The notes below the pieces were generated by a model. It was not told where the DNA came from. It saw only the letters and a list, made by a program, of their open reading frames with translations, and searched no databases. From assembly GCA_918807975.1 (NCBI GenBank), contig OU964923.1, forward strand, positions 434,001 to 498,000: 64,000 bases of DNA. Direction: 5' to 3'. Below, piece by piece: positions 10,648 through 21,290 of the stretch. Position 1 is the first letter of the stretch. The number at the start of each line of letters is the position of its first letter. A program made the translations under genes and the position numbers. The DNA is from Aplidium turbinatum (Eukaryota > Chordata > Ascidiacea > Aplousobranchia > Polyclinidae).

Positions 10648-11096
10648 GGATGCAACCTATTTGGATGCAACCTAGTTCGTACCCTGAACAGTTTGTACCC
10701 TCAGTTCGTACCCTGAAAAGATCGAGAGAAATATAGCACAAACCGAAGTCGCTGATCGCAGTTTCCGCTATCCCTAACCTAAACCTCACCCTAACCCTTG
10801 CTGATCGCAGTTTCCGCAAATATTTTTCCGCAGTTTCCGCTAACCCTAACCCTCGAGTTGTTTGTGGAAACTCCGATCAACGACTTCGGCTTTGTGCTAT
10901 TAAACTGCTATCAGCGACTTCGGCTTTTTTTAATTTTTTCTCTCGATCTTTTCAAGGTACGAACTGAGGGTACAAACTGTTCAGGGTACGAACTAGGTTG
11001 CACCCACCTATTTCATCCCCTGAACACTTCATAGCCCCATTTTGTACCCTGAAATTGGGGTACGAAGTGTTCTGGGGACGAAGTAGGTTGCACCCA
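10648..11096. mobile_element. hAT-type MITE, composite copy C
   Basis: Flanks TCTTTCAG (10640-10647) and CCTTTCAG (11097-11104) form an 8-bp duplication with one difference. The outer ends are GGATGCAACCTATTTGG and GTAGGTTGCACCCA. Immediately inside is a second, nested pair of ends (GGATGCAACCTAGTTCGTACC and GTACGAACTAGGTTGCACC), so two related elements are stacked. The right outer part is itself a small palindrome (GAACACTTC ... GAAGTGTTC). Confidence 0.65.
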
Positions 11097-12075
11097 CCTT
11101 TCAGCTGTCTTTCTAACAAGTATTCTTCAAATATATAATATATATGCTACAATCATTTGCCAATTGTCCTGTGTAGCTGATTATACCAGCTGTTCTACAA
11201 AACTTTCTGCAATTTAAAAAAGACTCACATGTTTAGCGTGGTACTAACTACTGCACGTCTAGTGTTGTGAGAATAAGGCAATCACTGTGGGCCTCTGTAT
11301 CTCCTTTAGAATTCCCTGATTGTTGCAAACTACAAAGCAACATGTTTTTCTCAATAACAAGTCTGAAACGAAACAGTTAGTTGCACCTACAATAAGTGAT
11401 GCACCAGTACGGTCAACAACCAGAAAAGTGCAGGTAAACCTTGAATGGTATAAAATATGCATGAATAGTTGTTTCGTGTTCTCAAGCAAATATCTGTAAC
11501 ATAACAAAACCCAAAGACAAACAACAAAACGAAAAACATTGGGTCTGTGGACATATTTGCGGCCATCGACGTAATTGCATCCACTTAGCAAATTTGTAAA
11601 TATTTCACAATTAAAACTAATTTCGCAGAAAAAAATTTAATAATTTATTTATCTATAATGTTTTCACAAGTTATATAAGTTTTATCTTTTTACGCTGACT
11701 CTGTGACCTTTTTTTTGGTTTTCACATTTTGTTGTTAGAAAAAATTTTTTATAAAATAAATAAATATGGCAATAAGAAGTGCTTTCATCAAGGTTTGCAT
11801 GTTACTGCTGTCATCGTATTATTTGAACTGCATTTTTTATGGATTGTTTTATTAGGCACTGCACATAATTATTCCTCCAGAATGAAAGTGGTGTTTGCCT
11901 GTTTGGGCACATTTTGGAATTAAAACAGCAATCACAAAATGTCCTGTTGTAATTTTATTATATATATGTAGTATGTACACAACAATACCACCAAAGTATT
12001 ACATGTACAGTATTATATGCATGAAAATATCTTTCTAATAACAAAAGAGTAACTGTGTAAGTTGACAAAATACTA
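11097..12075. other. Intergenic region, no gene seen
   Basis: AT-rich sequence. A minus-strand open frame at 11259-11591 (110 residues, hydrophobic and Cys-rich) shows no family resemblance and no supporting splice sites. I treat it as chance. Confidence 0.4.
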
Positions 12076-12490
12076 CAGGGTGCGCCAGAAAAACCTACCA
12101 CATTTCAAACTAGGAAAAAGAGACAAAATTTATAAGCAATCAAAACATTTATTGTCTCAACTCAAAGTGAAAAGGTTACCATTTGATGTATTTCGCTCAA
12201 TGCCGAGGCGTGCTTGCGAGCTGAACGACTAAAAGATTGTTAAATTGACTCTTTTCAGCAAGGATGTTTGTTAGAGTTCGAACACTTTGAGGCCTTCCGG
12301 GTGGCTTTCGCTTTAGTGCTGAACCCGTAGCTCTGAAATTTTTGATTCAAAGCATTACAGATTTTCGATTGGGACCACAATCGTTACCACAATCGTTACG
12401 GTTTAGTTTGAAATGAGTCTTAAAATTTCTTAATTTTCCCATTTCTAATGAAATCTTCCACAATAAATGCATGGTGTTCGCCAGTCAAGG
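12076..12490 (-). mobile_element. Mariner/IS630-type transposon relic
   Basis: At 12074 a TA is followed by CAGGGTGCGCCAGAAAAACC, a typical end of IS630/mariner elements. Minus-strand translation near 12330-12240 gives LKRKPPGRPQSVRTLTNI, which resembles the GRPRSVRT AT-hook-like linker between the two helix-turn-helix parts of such transposases. The catalytic domain is absent and no matching second terminus is visible. Confidence 0.5.
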
Positions 12491-12614
12491 CCATTTTACA
12501 TACCGATACAAAATTTTTAATATTTGCATAAAAAATTATTTACTTATAAAAACTTAAACCTGTAACACAAATGGTAAGTCCTTTGCTGCAAAATTTCAAT
12601 TCAACCTCCTATGA

Positions 12615-12712
12615 AACGCTGCTAGAGCATACGACTGTGTCTTTAGCAGGACACTAAAGCATGCCTGAAGGTGGACACTTTACAAGAGTAGAGTAGCTTC
12701 CTTGCCTTCCGT
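12615..12712 (+). repeat. Dispersed repeat shared with 41345-41450
   Basis: The words GTGTCTTTAGCAGGACAC, AGCATGCCTGAAGGTGGACAC and CCTTCCGTCCACTCAAAT recur in reverse orientation in a NACHT-gene intron near 41345-41450. It is likely a SINE-type remnant. It lies in the upstream region of PSMA1. Confidence 0.55.
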
Positions 12713-12821
12713 CCACTCAAATATTCAATCACCATGCGTAAGCATGGCTACGACAAAAAAGCACTTTATTTTTAGGCCTGAACTGTATATAACTTTTTCT
12801 TTAGTCATTTGTTATTCATTT

Positions 12822-12836
12822 AAATATGTTTTCCAG
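12822..12836 (+). promoter_or_regulatory. 3' splice acceptor in the PSMA1 5' UTR
   Basis: TAAATATGTTTTCCAG followed by AATCCAAATT, 54 bases before the PSMA1 start codon, is a textbook pyrimidine-rich acceptor. It implies either an untranslated first exon upstream or spliced-leader addition. No matching donor could be singled out upstream. Confidence 0.6.
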
Positions 12837-12890
12837 AATCCAAATTTTGATAATTTAATGAACAGTGGATTAATCTTATAACCTGGTACA

Positions 12891-13736
12891 ATGTTTCGTA
12901 ATCAATACGACAATGACGTCACTGTGTGGAGCCCTCAGGGCCGGATCCACCAGATAGAATATGCGATGGAAGCTGTCAAGCAGGGGGCGGCCACTATTGG
13001 CCTCAAATCCGGCTCTCATGCTGTTCTGGTCGCCTTGAAGAGATCCCAGTCAGAGCTCATTGCTCATCAGAAGAAGATCGAAAAGATTGCTCCTCATATT
13101 GCAATATCCATCGCTGGGTTGACCTCCGATGGCCGCTCCTTGAGCAACTTCATGAGGACTGAGTGCATGCACCAGGAGTTCATGTTTGACAATCGTCTTC
13201 CCGTCTCGCGATTGGTCGCGACCATCGGTGACAAGACGCAGACTCCAACGCAGCGTTACGGACGTCGTCCGTTTGGGGTGGGAATCCTAGTGGCTGGTTA
13301 TGATGAGCAAGGTCCACATATTTACCAGACCTGTCCTTCTGCTAATTACTACAACTGCAAGGCGATGGCGATAGGATCTAGATCGCAAAGTGCAAGAACT
13401 TATTTGGAACGACGGCTGGAGGATTTCAAAACTTGCAGCGGAGAAGAATTAGTCCGACACGGTCTCACTGCGCTCAGGGAGACCCTCCCATCCGAGCAGG
13501 AGCTCACAGTGAAGAACTGCTCAGTTTGTATCGTTGGAAAGGATCAAGATGTTTCTATTTATGAAGATGAGTCTGTCGCCCCATTTTTGGCCACTTTGGA
13601 AGATAAAACGAGTACCCGGGCCTCCACGACTGCCCCAGCTGATGGGCAGACAAGTGGGACTGGAAGACTCGTCCCCCCTGTGAGCGGGCAGCCAACCGAG
13701 AGAGCTGCCGATGAACCGGAAACTATGGAAATGTGA
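12891..13736 (+). CDS. PSMA1: Proteasome subunit alpha type-1
   Basis: The 281-residue product is an alpha-type subunit of the 20S proteasome core, placed in the outer rings that gate substrate entry in nucleus and cytosol. It opens with [13 protein letters not shown] and [19 protein letters not shown], the alpha-subunit signature that contributes to the N-terminal gate. It also carries [44 protein letters not shown] and [13 protein letters not shown], all near-identical to vertebrate PSMA1 as I recall it. The human protein has 263 residues. The extra length is in the C-terminal tail, which is low-complexity (Thr, Ser, Gly, Pro) and ends EPETMEM, like the acidic PMEH end of the human protein. 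The coding region has no intron, yet a good 3' splice site (GTTTTCCAG) ends at 12836, so the mature RNA should have an upstream leader exon or a trans-spliced leader. A polyadenylation signal AATAAA lies at 14167. Confidence 0.97.
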   Translation: MFRNQYDNDVTVWSPQGRIHQIEYAMEAVKQGAATIGLKSGSHAVLVALKRSQSELIAHQKKIEKIAPHIAISIAGLTSDGRSLSNFMRTECMHQEFMFDNRLPVSRLVATIGDKTQTPTQRYGRRPFGVGILVAGYDEQGPHIYQTCPSANYYNCKAMAIGSRSQSARTYLERRLEDFKTCSGEELVRHGLTALRETLPSEQELTVKNCSVCIVGKDQDVSIYEDESVAPFLATLEDKTSTRASTTAPADGQTSGTGRLVPPVSGQPTERAADEPETMEM

Positions 13737-14172
13737 AGCCTCCCTTCCTCCTCATGTGAAGCAGCAACTTCCACATCACAATGAACAGATTTTTGAGTTG
13801 AAAGGAACCTGGTTTCGCTGCTAACAAATCAGCAATATCTCCACCAACGAGTTGTTGTTAACTTTTTAGTTTGTTTCCATCGCCAATTGTTTAGTTTTTG
13901 CATGGGGACTGACGTGCGACACCTAGCGTTTTAGGTAATACCGTTCTAGTTGTGTTTCTTGCTCGTGTTTCACCTTGAAAAATAACAAAGAAAATATTCA
14001 AACGATATCGCTTCATTCTTCCCACTGTTGGCTTCAACGTGCTTTGAATGGATTGATTTGATGGAAATATTAAGCTGTTGAGACATGAAATTTGAACCGG
14101 ACTTGGTTCGGTTGTGAAGAAATTCTCTAGTAAAGTACGTAGTCTTGTCTCGCGGCTTACACTCCAAATAAA
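13737..14172 (+). other. PSMA1 3' UTR and polyadenylation signal
   Basis: About 435 bases without coding content follow the TGA. They end with AATAAA at 14167-14172 and a GT-rich stretch (TGTGCTTTGGC) just after. No genomic poly(A) tract follows, which argues against PSMA1 being a processed retrocopy. Confidence 0.55.
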
Positions 14173-14361
14173 ATGTGCTTTGGCTTTGTTGAACCCTCCA
14201 CTAAGAATAGATCAGAATTATCTTTGTATATGAACTTCCGCCACCAGGCAGATCCACATTGTTGCGCAGTCTTGCTCGGTGGGAAGTCAGTTCAACTAAT
14301 TTCTGCGGATAGGGAGAACCCGCCACTGATAGGGGGCACCCAGCAATGTGGGACGGAAGCA

Positions 14362-14733
14362 ATCGTGTAGGTGAACACAAGTCGGTCGTGTAGGTGAGCA
14401 CAAGTCGGTCGTGTAGGTGAACACAAGTCGGTCGTGTAGGTGAGCACAAGTTGGTCGTGCAGGTGAATACAAGTCGGTCGTGCAGGTGAGCACAAGTCGG
14501 TCGTTACGTATGTGAACACAAGTCGGTCGTGTAGCGTAGCTGATCACAAGTCAGTCGTGCAGGTGAACACAAGTTAGTCGTGTAGGTGAACACAAGTCGG
14601 TCGTGTAGGACTGTAGGTGAGCACAAGTCGGTCGTGTAGGTAAACACAAATCGGTCGTGTAGGTAAACACAAGTCGGTCGTGCAGGTGAACACAAGTCGG
14701 TCGTGTAGGCAAACACAAGTCGATCGTGTAGGT
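14362..14733. repeat. 23-bp minisatellite, left block
   Basis: About 16 units of GTCGGTCGTGTAGGTGAACAC with a period of 23 bases and single-base variants (gtgCAGGTGA, gtAAACAC). Because 23 is not a multiple of three, open frames through it read as a repeating 23-residue peptide (for example TDLCSPTRPTCVHLH on the minus strand). These frames are artefacts. The block is interrupted at 14734 by a hAT element and resumes at 20640. Confidence 0.9.
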
Positions 14734-15332
14734 CAGTGGTTCCCAACCGAGGTGCCGCGGCACCCTGGGGTGCCAATTGCAAAGCTCAAGGGTGCCGCGA
14801 GATATTGAGATATTGCAATACTGCGGCCCATTTTTTGTTTTAACTGTAACCCTTTAAGTGCGGAATTGATTTATTTCTAACCGAGTTTCAATGAGTATTA
14901 AGTTTCGCGTCTCCCAGTTATTCACGGCTCCTTTCTGGAGAGTCGCTTAGTGGGGAAGTCGCTGACGACAAGTAACGTAGATAGTCTGCGGTATGCCTTT
15001 GTTTTCTCTCCCAGGAAAAACAGCGTGAAAGAGATTTTGACTCTTTGCTTTTCTTTCCATAAAAACGTTTGAAACGCATCATTATTGCCAGGTTTTATGA
15101 TTTTATTTTGCGTTTCACGGCGCACAATTGGGTCTCCTAATTAGCGTATTTAGTAGATATCTTCGACCAATTAAATAACGTAAATGGCAAAAATGAAACT
15201 CTCTTAACTTCAAACGATAAAACGAAAGCACTGAGAGAAAAACAGCAAATGTGGTTCTTAAAAGTGGTGAACGGAAACTTTGACATGCTTTCACATTTGT
15301 CTGAAATGAATAACAAAGAAGTTGTCTCATTA

Positions 15333-15680
15333 ATAACTTCTTCTTCTTCTTGATCAGTTCAGTCGTTTACGACTCTTGGTTACTCTATATGTCATCTTTC
15401 TCCACGTCTCTCGATCCCACGCAGCCTCCTTCAATTCATGCATTCCCATATCACTGTCATTTACGATTTTGTCAAGTTATCTTGTTTTTGGGCGCCCCTT
15501 CCTCTTCCTCCTCTGACCAAACCAAGCATGATGTCTTTTTCCATTGATTTGCTTCTCATTATGTGGCCAAAATATGAAAGTTTCTGCCTGAAGATTGTAG
15601 CTTTTAGGGATATGTCCGGTTTAATTTTAAGCTTATGCACAAGCAGATGCCTCTCGACGAGTTCTGGATAAAAATTCAAA
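15333..15680 (-). mobile_element. LINE 3' fragment (Ingi/I-group type) with (AAG)n tail
   Basis: Minus-strand translation gives IFRQKLSYFGHIMRSKSMEK and then DIMLGLVRGGRGRGAQKQD, the common FGHIMR ... EKDIMLG tail of Ingi/I-group LINE proteins. The minus-strand 3' end is an AAGAAGAAGAAG tail (plus-strand TTCTTCTTCTTCTTG at about 15338). It splits the hAT transposase remnants and is 5'-truncated. Confidence 0.65.
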
Positions 15681-15899
15681 ATGAATATCCTTGCATTGGA
15701 AAGAAAGCTATTGTGCTTTTGCTGCAGTTTTCCACGTCATACCTATGTGAGAGTGAATTTTCCATATTATCGAACATAAAAACTAAACAACGAGAATGAC
15801 TGCTTATAGTCGAGGAAGAAATGCGGGTGGCTTTATCGAATGTGGCGGGTGGCTTTATCGGGTGGCTTTATCTTAATCAAAAAATGGACTCAAAAAAAT

Positions 15900-18800
15900 A
15901 AGTAAGGCCTGGAGAAAAGCTAATTCTAGAAAAAGCAAGAAGAAAATTTGATTGTAGTCATATCAACACCAAAACTATCAAAATCAACCAGGAAGTTGCA
16001 GAGATAATTAAACTTGAAAAGACCTTCAGTTAGGCTAGCTAAGAAGTCAGCAGTCATTGTTTGTTTGTTTTTTTGCATTTACGAAGATAATCACAGCTGC
16101 CAGTAAAATCCTCAAGTTTAGAAGACAAAGTAAGTTAACAGGACTCATTTTTGACTTTCTTACATTTTCTAAACCCAGCCATTATTTTTCACCCAACCGT
16201 TACTAATAACCTTCAACCCAACCAAGACCAATTTCAGCACAAGCTCAACCATCAACACCAAAGAGGTTAATTTATTGGAAACAAATCAAATTTCAGAAGG
16301 AAAAAAGATCAAATCTGGACAGTTTATTGTACGCTACCACTCCATTTTTTGTTTAATTTTAGTTTGTTATTCTATTAATTTGTAGTTCTACACAATTTTG
16401 AAGTACAGTAATCAGATTCAGCTAGGTCAAGACTGACTAATATTTTTCCCCTAAGTTTCATCCTTTGTGACGTAATAATAATATTTTTGAAATCTTCACC
16501 TTCCGAACTCGTATATTTTTTTTTCTCGTACTGTATTTTACAATTCGTATTCCGACATTGATCGATATCATAAACCGACTAACTTAGGCTACGTCTACGT
16601 AAGTATATCCATTATCCTCGCCAGTCTTAATTATCTTTTTAAGCTGCATATTTTAATCAGGTCATTTTAACACAATTCATTTGATTCTATATCACTGCTT
16701 GACGGAATTTTGCCCTGAGTTACCTCTCATCAACTAAAGTACCGTAATTTAATTTAGTTCTTAGTTTCAAATTAAAATTATTACTTAGTCAATTTCCAAA
16801 ATCCTTGCTAAATTAAATATTTTATAACGCAATAATAGTGTTTTGTTTATTTTCTAAAGTGTTTCTTACACCACTTAAACCAGACTTGTTATTTGTTCTT
16901 TTTCGGTGCTTGTTGGTCACCGTCCTATTTCGTCACACATAAGTGAATTCTTTGATTATCCTGACTACAAGTTATAAATGCAGGTGTTGGTGATTTTGCT
17001 TTTAATCTGTTTTGTTGCAAAGTCATTTTGTAATCTTTCGTGTCCTGCGTTATTGGTTTTGTATTCATCTGTTGGTCATACTTTGTTTGTGGCAATGTCT
17101 GCGGATTGTAAAAATTTTTATTCAAAAAACTCCTTCTCTCTAACAATATTAATAGGAACCAGCTATCGATTTTACATGTAAACATGAGAAGCCTAGTTGG
17201 CAACTTTAAAAAATTACAATCACTACTTGTCGAAATGCAGGAAGCACCGGACCTTATTGCTGTGTCAGAAACCTGGCTGAATGAAAATCGATTGCAATTT
17301 GTTAGCTTGCAAGGCTATAATTTTGTCCACTTTAATAACAAACAAACTGATGCTAAAATACAAGCAGGTGGTGTCGGGCTATACGTAAGCAGTTCAATAA
17401 AGTATAATCAAATTAATAATTTAAGTCTAAACTTACAGGAATGTGAAGATCTCTGGGTGGATATTACTTTATCAAACAATAGACAGTGCACAGTTGGTGT
17501 AGTATACAGGCATCCCAAAAATAAGTTAATTGAGTTTCAAACCAAATTCTGTGAGCGCATTGATTCGTTAAATAATTTCAAAAAACAATATTACATTTGT
17601 GGTGATTTTAATATTGATATGTTAGCAAAGACAAAAAATTCTGCTGTAAAAAATTACTGTGATGCGTTTCTCTCTTTAGGCTGCAATCAATTAGTACAAT
17701 CCCCAACCCGTGTAACTTCCACAACTTCAACTTTAATCGATCATGTATACAGCAACGACCAATCAAATAAAATTCAATGCCATGTTCTTATTCACGATGT
17801 TTCTGATCACTTTCCTATTGTAGTTGTGATAAACTCTGTAAAACCAAAACAAGAAAAATATACACAAAAAGTAAGGAACATGAAAAACTTTGTTGCTGAT
17901 GAATTCGTTTGTGATCTGGAAAATAGCTTGACCAACCAATACACAGAAAGGAATGATTCAGTTCATAGCAAGTTTAATCATTTCATTGACACTTTTAATG
18001 ACAGTTTAAACAAGCATGCACCTTTACGATTGTTGTCTCGAAGAGAAAGAAAACTCAAGACCAAACCATGGCTAACAAAAGGAATTTTGAACTCCATCAA
18101 AACTAAAAACAGACTATATCACTTAAAAATAAAAGACCCAACAAACACTTTTGCACAAGCAACATACAAAAAGTACAGAAATGTACTTACTCATACCAAA
18201 GAGCAAGCAAAAAAAATGCATTACAGTTTTCTTATTACGCAAAGCAAGCACAACACTGGAAAAATATGGAAAACCATAAATGACATCATCAAGTACAAAC
18301 ATAAGCACACAGCTCACATACCAGAAGAAACAATTAGCACTGACAATGAAAAAATATCTGACCCTGCACAAATAAGTAACTGTTTTAATGATTATTTCAC
18401 AGAAATTGGTCCTTCTATGGCATCTAAAATCCCTCTACCGTCTCCTGGCTCATTATTGAAATTGCAAAGTGTCCCATTCTCCTTTTTTCTAAAACCTGTC
18501 AATCAAGAAGAAGTATTAAAACATCTTAATAATCTTTCTGTCTCTAAAAGTACGGGACATGATGGAATACCTATAAGATTTGTCAAACTATCCTCACCAA
18601 TAATCGCCCCTTTCCTCACCAACTTATTCAATGAGTGTATCGATAAAGGTGTATATCCTGATGTACTAAAGGTCGCTCAAGTTACCCCAATCTTCAAAAG
18701 TGGCTCCAGGAAAAATTGTTCCAACTATAGGCCCATATCACTATTGTCCCCCTTCACCAAAATATTCGAAAAATGCCTGTATGAACAAATGTACAATTAT

Positions 18801-20394
18801 CTAACAAAAAAAGACCTGATCACACCACATCAGTATGGATTTAGACCACAATATTCCACTTCGTTAGCTGTGTCAAACGTTTGTGATAACATCTTAACTA
18901 ACCTAGATAATAAAGATACAACTTGCTCTGTATTTCTTGATTTAGCTAAAGCCTTCGACACAGTTGATCACACTATTCTCATACAGAAACTGCAAACATA
19001 CGGTTTTCGGGGCCTTCCATTACAATTGTTAAAAAGCTATATCAGCAATCGTCTACAGCACACGGTCGTCAATGGAATCTCTTCAAACTCAAGACAGGTT
19101 ACCTGCGGTGTGCCCCAAGGATCGACATTGGGACCCCTTCTTTTCTTACTCTATATAAATGACTTACCAAATTCAACAAACATGAATGTTAAACTATTTG
19201 CTGACGACACCAATCTTACGATGAGCGACAAATGTGAAATAAATTTGCAGAACAATGTGAATGCCGAAATGCAAAAAGTTTACAACTGGTTGAAGCTTAA
19301 TAGATTATCATTAAATTTCTCAAAAACTGAATACATGCTAATAACAAATAAAAAACACATAAAAAATTTTAACATTAACATTGGTAACACAAGCATTCAA
19401 CAAAAAGATCAAATAAAATACCTTGGCGTTTACATAGATAACAAATTAACATGGAAATATCACATAGATAAAATTTGCGGAAAAGTAGCAAAAGGTTCAT
19501 GGGCGTTGCTTAAACTCAGAAATTATGTCAACACAGACACTTTAAAAGATGTGTATCACGCTTTGATTTACTGTCATTTGCAATATTGTATTTCAAGTTG
19601 GGGAAAGGCCTGTGACAGTGCACTGGATCCATTAATAAAATTACAAAAAAAGGTTATAAGAATAATTACGAAACAAAATTACTATGCTCACACTAATTTT
19701 TTATTTTTCAAAATGAACATCTTGAAACTAAAAGACATACATAACATTGAAATAAAAAAACATATGTACAAAGTTCATATGAATGAGTATCCGTCTACGT
19801 ATTGTGATTTATTTACAAATGCTTCATCTATTCATCAGCATAACACAAGATATCAAACAGGCAACAATTATTTTATAAACAGATCAAACACAGAATTTGG
19901 CAAGAAGTCCATGCAGGTATTGGGACCAATGCTCTGGTCAGAGGTTCCAAGTAGGCTAAAAAACTTATCATTTCATTGTTTCAAAAAAGAGATCAAAACG
20001 TTAATTTTACAAAGCTACAGTGCATCGTAAGTGATATGTTATGGAAACCAACTTGTCAGTTGCTTCGGAAACTTTATTATTCTCTGCTTGCTTCATGGAA
20101 TTTTGTGTTTTGGCCTACGTTATCATCAATATGTTTTTTTTTGTGCGTGTGCTGTTGTTGAAGCGCGGGAACGTTTCAATTATTATTTTTCTCTTGTAAG
20201 CTTATTTTAAATGGCAAAATCGTAATTTCCGTAGGGTGGCAATTGACTAGTAGACCGTATGGTCGTCTCGTTGTCTCCCTGTCGGTATGGGAACTTGTGT
20301 AACTTTTTGTACTGTGTATATTGCATATTTCAAACATGTACCTATGTTCCTGTTACTGACAAATAAAACATTGATTGATTGATTGATTGATTGA
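15900..20394 (+). mobile_element. Near-complete CR1/L2-like LINE (left boundary uncertain)
   Basis: A LINE with one long open frame (17184-20030) followed by a 3' region that ends in a tail of six ATTG units (20370-20394). Short 3' tandem tails of this kind are known in the CR1/L2 group. The left boundary is unclear: hAT sequence ends near 15850-15900, and 15900-17100 is AT-rich with no ORF1 that I recognise. It lies inside the hAT 14734-20639. Confidence 0.75.
17184..20030 (+). CDS. LINE endonuclease-reverse transcriptase, apparently intact
   Basis: The protein has 948 residues from the first ATG. The frame stays open upstream to about 17110 and reads NQLSILHVNMRSL, which continues the endonuclease N-terminus, so the real start may be earlier or on another codon. 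The APE-type endonuclease occupies about residues 1-220: SETWLNE, VYRHPKN, CGDFNID (about 138), STLIDHVYS (about 184) and SDHFPIVV (about 207). Reverse transcriptase motifs follow: STGHDGIP, NYRPISLLS, QYGFRPQYST, FLDLAKAFDTVDH (about 586), CGVPQGSTLGPLLF (about 640) and the catalytic FADD (about 670). A thumb region with YLGVYID and YCHLQYCISSWG comes last. All catalytic acids I looked for are present and there is no internal stop, so this copy could be recently active. Confidence 0.88.
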   Translation: MRSLVGNFKKLQSLLVEMQEAPDLIAVSETWLNENRLQFVSLQGYNFVHFNNKQTDAKIQAGGVGLYVSSSIKYNQINNLSLNLQECEDLWVDITLSNNRQCTVGVVYRHPKNKLIEFQTKFCERIDSLNNFKKQYYICGDFNIDMLAKTKNSAVKNYCDAFLSLGCNQLVQSPTRVTSTTSTLIDHVYSNDQSNKIQCHVLIHDVSDHFPIVVVINSVKPKQEKYTQKVRNMKNFVADEFVCDLENSLTNQYTERNDSVHSKFNHFIDTFNDSLNKHAPLRLLSRRERKLKTKPWLTKGILNSIKTKNRLYHLKIKDPTNTFAQATYKKYRNVLTHTKEQAKKMHYSFLITQSKHNTGKIWKTINDIIKYKHKHTAHIPEETISTDNEKISDPAQISNCFNDYFTEIGPSMASKIPLPSPGSLLKLQSVPFSFFLKPVNQEEVLKHLNNLSVSKSTGHDGIPIRFVKLSSPIIAPFLTNLFNECIDKGVYPDVLKVAQVTPIFKSGSRKNCSNYRPISLLSPFTKIFEKCLYEQMYNYLTKKDLITPHQYGFRPQYSTSLAVSNVCDNILTNLDNKDTTCSVFLDLAKAFDTVDHTILIQKLQTYGFRGLPLQLLKSYISNRLQHTVVNGISSNSRQVTCGVPQGSTLGPLLFLLYINDLPNSTNMNVKLFADDTNLTMSDKCEINLQNNVNAEMQKVYNWLKLNRLSLNFSKTEYMLITNKKHIKNFNINIGNTSIQQKDQIKYLGVYIDNKLTWKYHIDKICGKVAKGSWALLKLRNYVNTDTLKDVYHALIYCHLQYCISSWGKACDSALDPLIKLQKKVIRIITKQNYYAHTNFLFFKMNILKLKDIHNIEIKKHMYKVHMNEYPSTYCDLFTNASSIHQHNTRYQTGNNYFINRSNTEFGKKSMQVLGPMLWSEVPSRLKNLSFHCFKKEIKTLILQSYSAS

Positions 20395-20639
20395 ATGTGC
20401 TCCCAGATATTAAGGGACTTTGTGCAAGAGGTCAAGGCCAAATTTCACACTGACTTTTGAATAAATCCATTTATTTACGCGCGCTATATACTATATATTG
20501 TACAACTCATTCTGTTTTTTATCATACAGTTATTTTTAATACAGAAACCTCATAAAATTGATCCAGTTTTGCCAGGGTGCCGCAAACTATTTATCTCTTT
20601 GATAGGGTGCCGCAAGGTCAAAAAGGTTGGGAACCACTG

Positions 20640-21213
20640 GGTAGGTGAACACAAGTCGGTCGTGTAGGACTGTAGGTGAGCACAAGTCGGTCGTGCAGGT
20701 AAACACAGGTCGGTTGTGTAGGTAAACACAAGTCGGTCGTGCAGGTGAACACAAGTCGGTCGTGTAGGTGAACACAAGTCGGTCGTGCAGGTGAACACAA
20801 GTCGGTCGTGTAGGTGAACACAAGTCGGTCGTGTAGGTGAACACAAGTCGGTCGTGTAGCTAAACACAAGTCGGTCGTGTAGATAAACACAAGTCGGTCG
20901 TGCAGGTGAACACAAGTAGGTCGTGCAGGTGAACACAAGTCAGTCGTGTAGGTGAACACAAGTCAGTCGTGCAGGTGAACACTAGTCGGTCGTGTAGGTA
21001 AACACAAGTCGGTCGTGCAGGTGAACAGAAGTCGGTCGTGTAGGTGAACACAATTAAGTCAGTCGTGCAGGTGAACACAAGTCGGTCGTGTAGGTGAACA
21101 CAAGTCAGTCGTGCAGGTGAGCACAAGTCGGTCATGTACAGGTAGGTAAACACAAGTCGATCGTGTAGGTGAAAACAAGTCGGTTGTGTTGGTGAGCACA
21201 AGTCGGTCGTGCA
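20640..21213. repeat. 23-bp minisatellite, right block
   Basis: About 25 further units of the array at 14362-14733, in the same orientation, starting right after the hAT terminus. Two units carry small insertions (near 20665 and 21140). The open frames across it (about 20550-21243, minus) repeat the same peptide and are not genes. Confidence 0.9.
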
Positions 21214-21290
21214 GTAGTGCCACCAATTATTTTCAACTTTCACTTGATTATAGGCTACAGTATAAATGTTTATTGCACCATTTACAGTCC

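Larger units (their letters stand above)
14734..20639 (+). mobile_element. ZBED-type hAT transposon relic holding two LINE insertions
   Basis: The ends are CAGTGGTTCCCAACC (14734) and its exact inverse GGTTGGGAACCACTG (20625-20639). The left flank GTGTAGGT and the right flank GGTAGGT match as an 8-bp hAT duplication less one base, inside the minisatellite. Transposase remnants read in order on the plus strand: REKQQMWFLKVVNGNFDML (about 15235-15295), then after a LINE insertion TSYLCESEFSILSNIKTKQRE and EEMRVALSN (about 15730-15840), which is the hAT C-terminal dimerisation region. A minus-strand LINE fragment lies at 15333-15680 and a large LINE ends at 20394. Stops and losses show that the hAT is inactive. 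Confidence 0.8.

Noticed and set aside
11259-11591. Minus-strand 110-residue hydrophobic frame
   Set aside because: No motif, no splice support, AT-rich surroundings; likely chance.
12891-13736. PSMA1 as a processed retrocopy
   Set aside because: No genomic poly(A), no flanking duplication, an intact frame, and an upstream splice acceptor with a downstream polyadenylation signal suggest the real gene.
14201-14782. Several minus-strand open frames with TDLCSPTRPTCVHLHD repeats
   Set aside because: They are translations of the 23-bp minisatellite; the same peptide appears in all three frames because 23 is not divisible by three.
20550-21243. Minus-strand open frames of 85-128 residues with the same repeats
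   Set aside because: Same minisatellite, right block; no start context or homologue expected.
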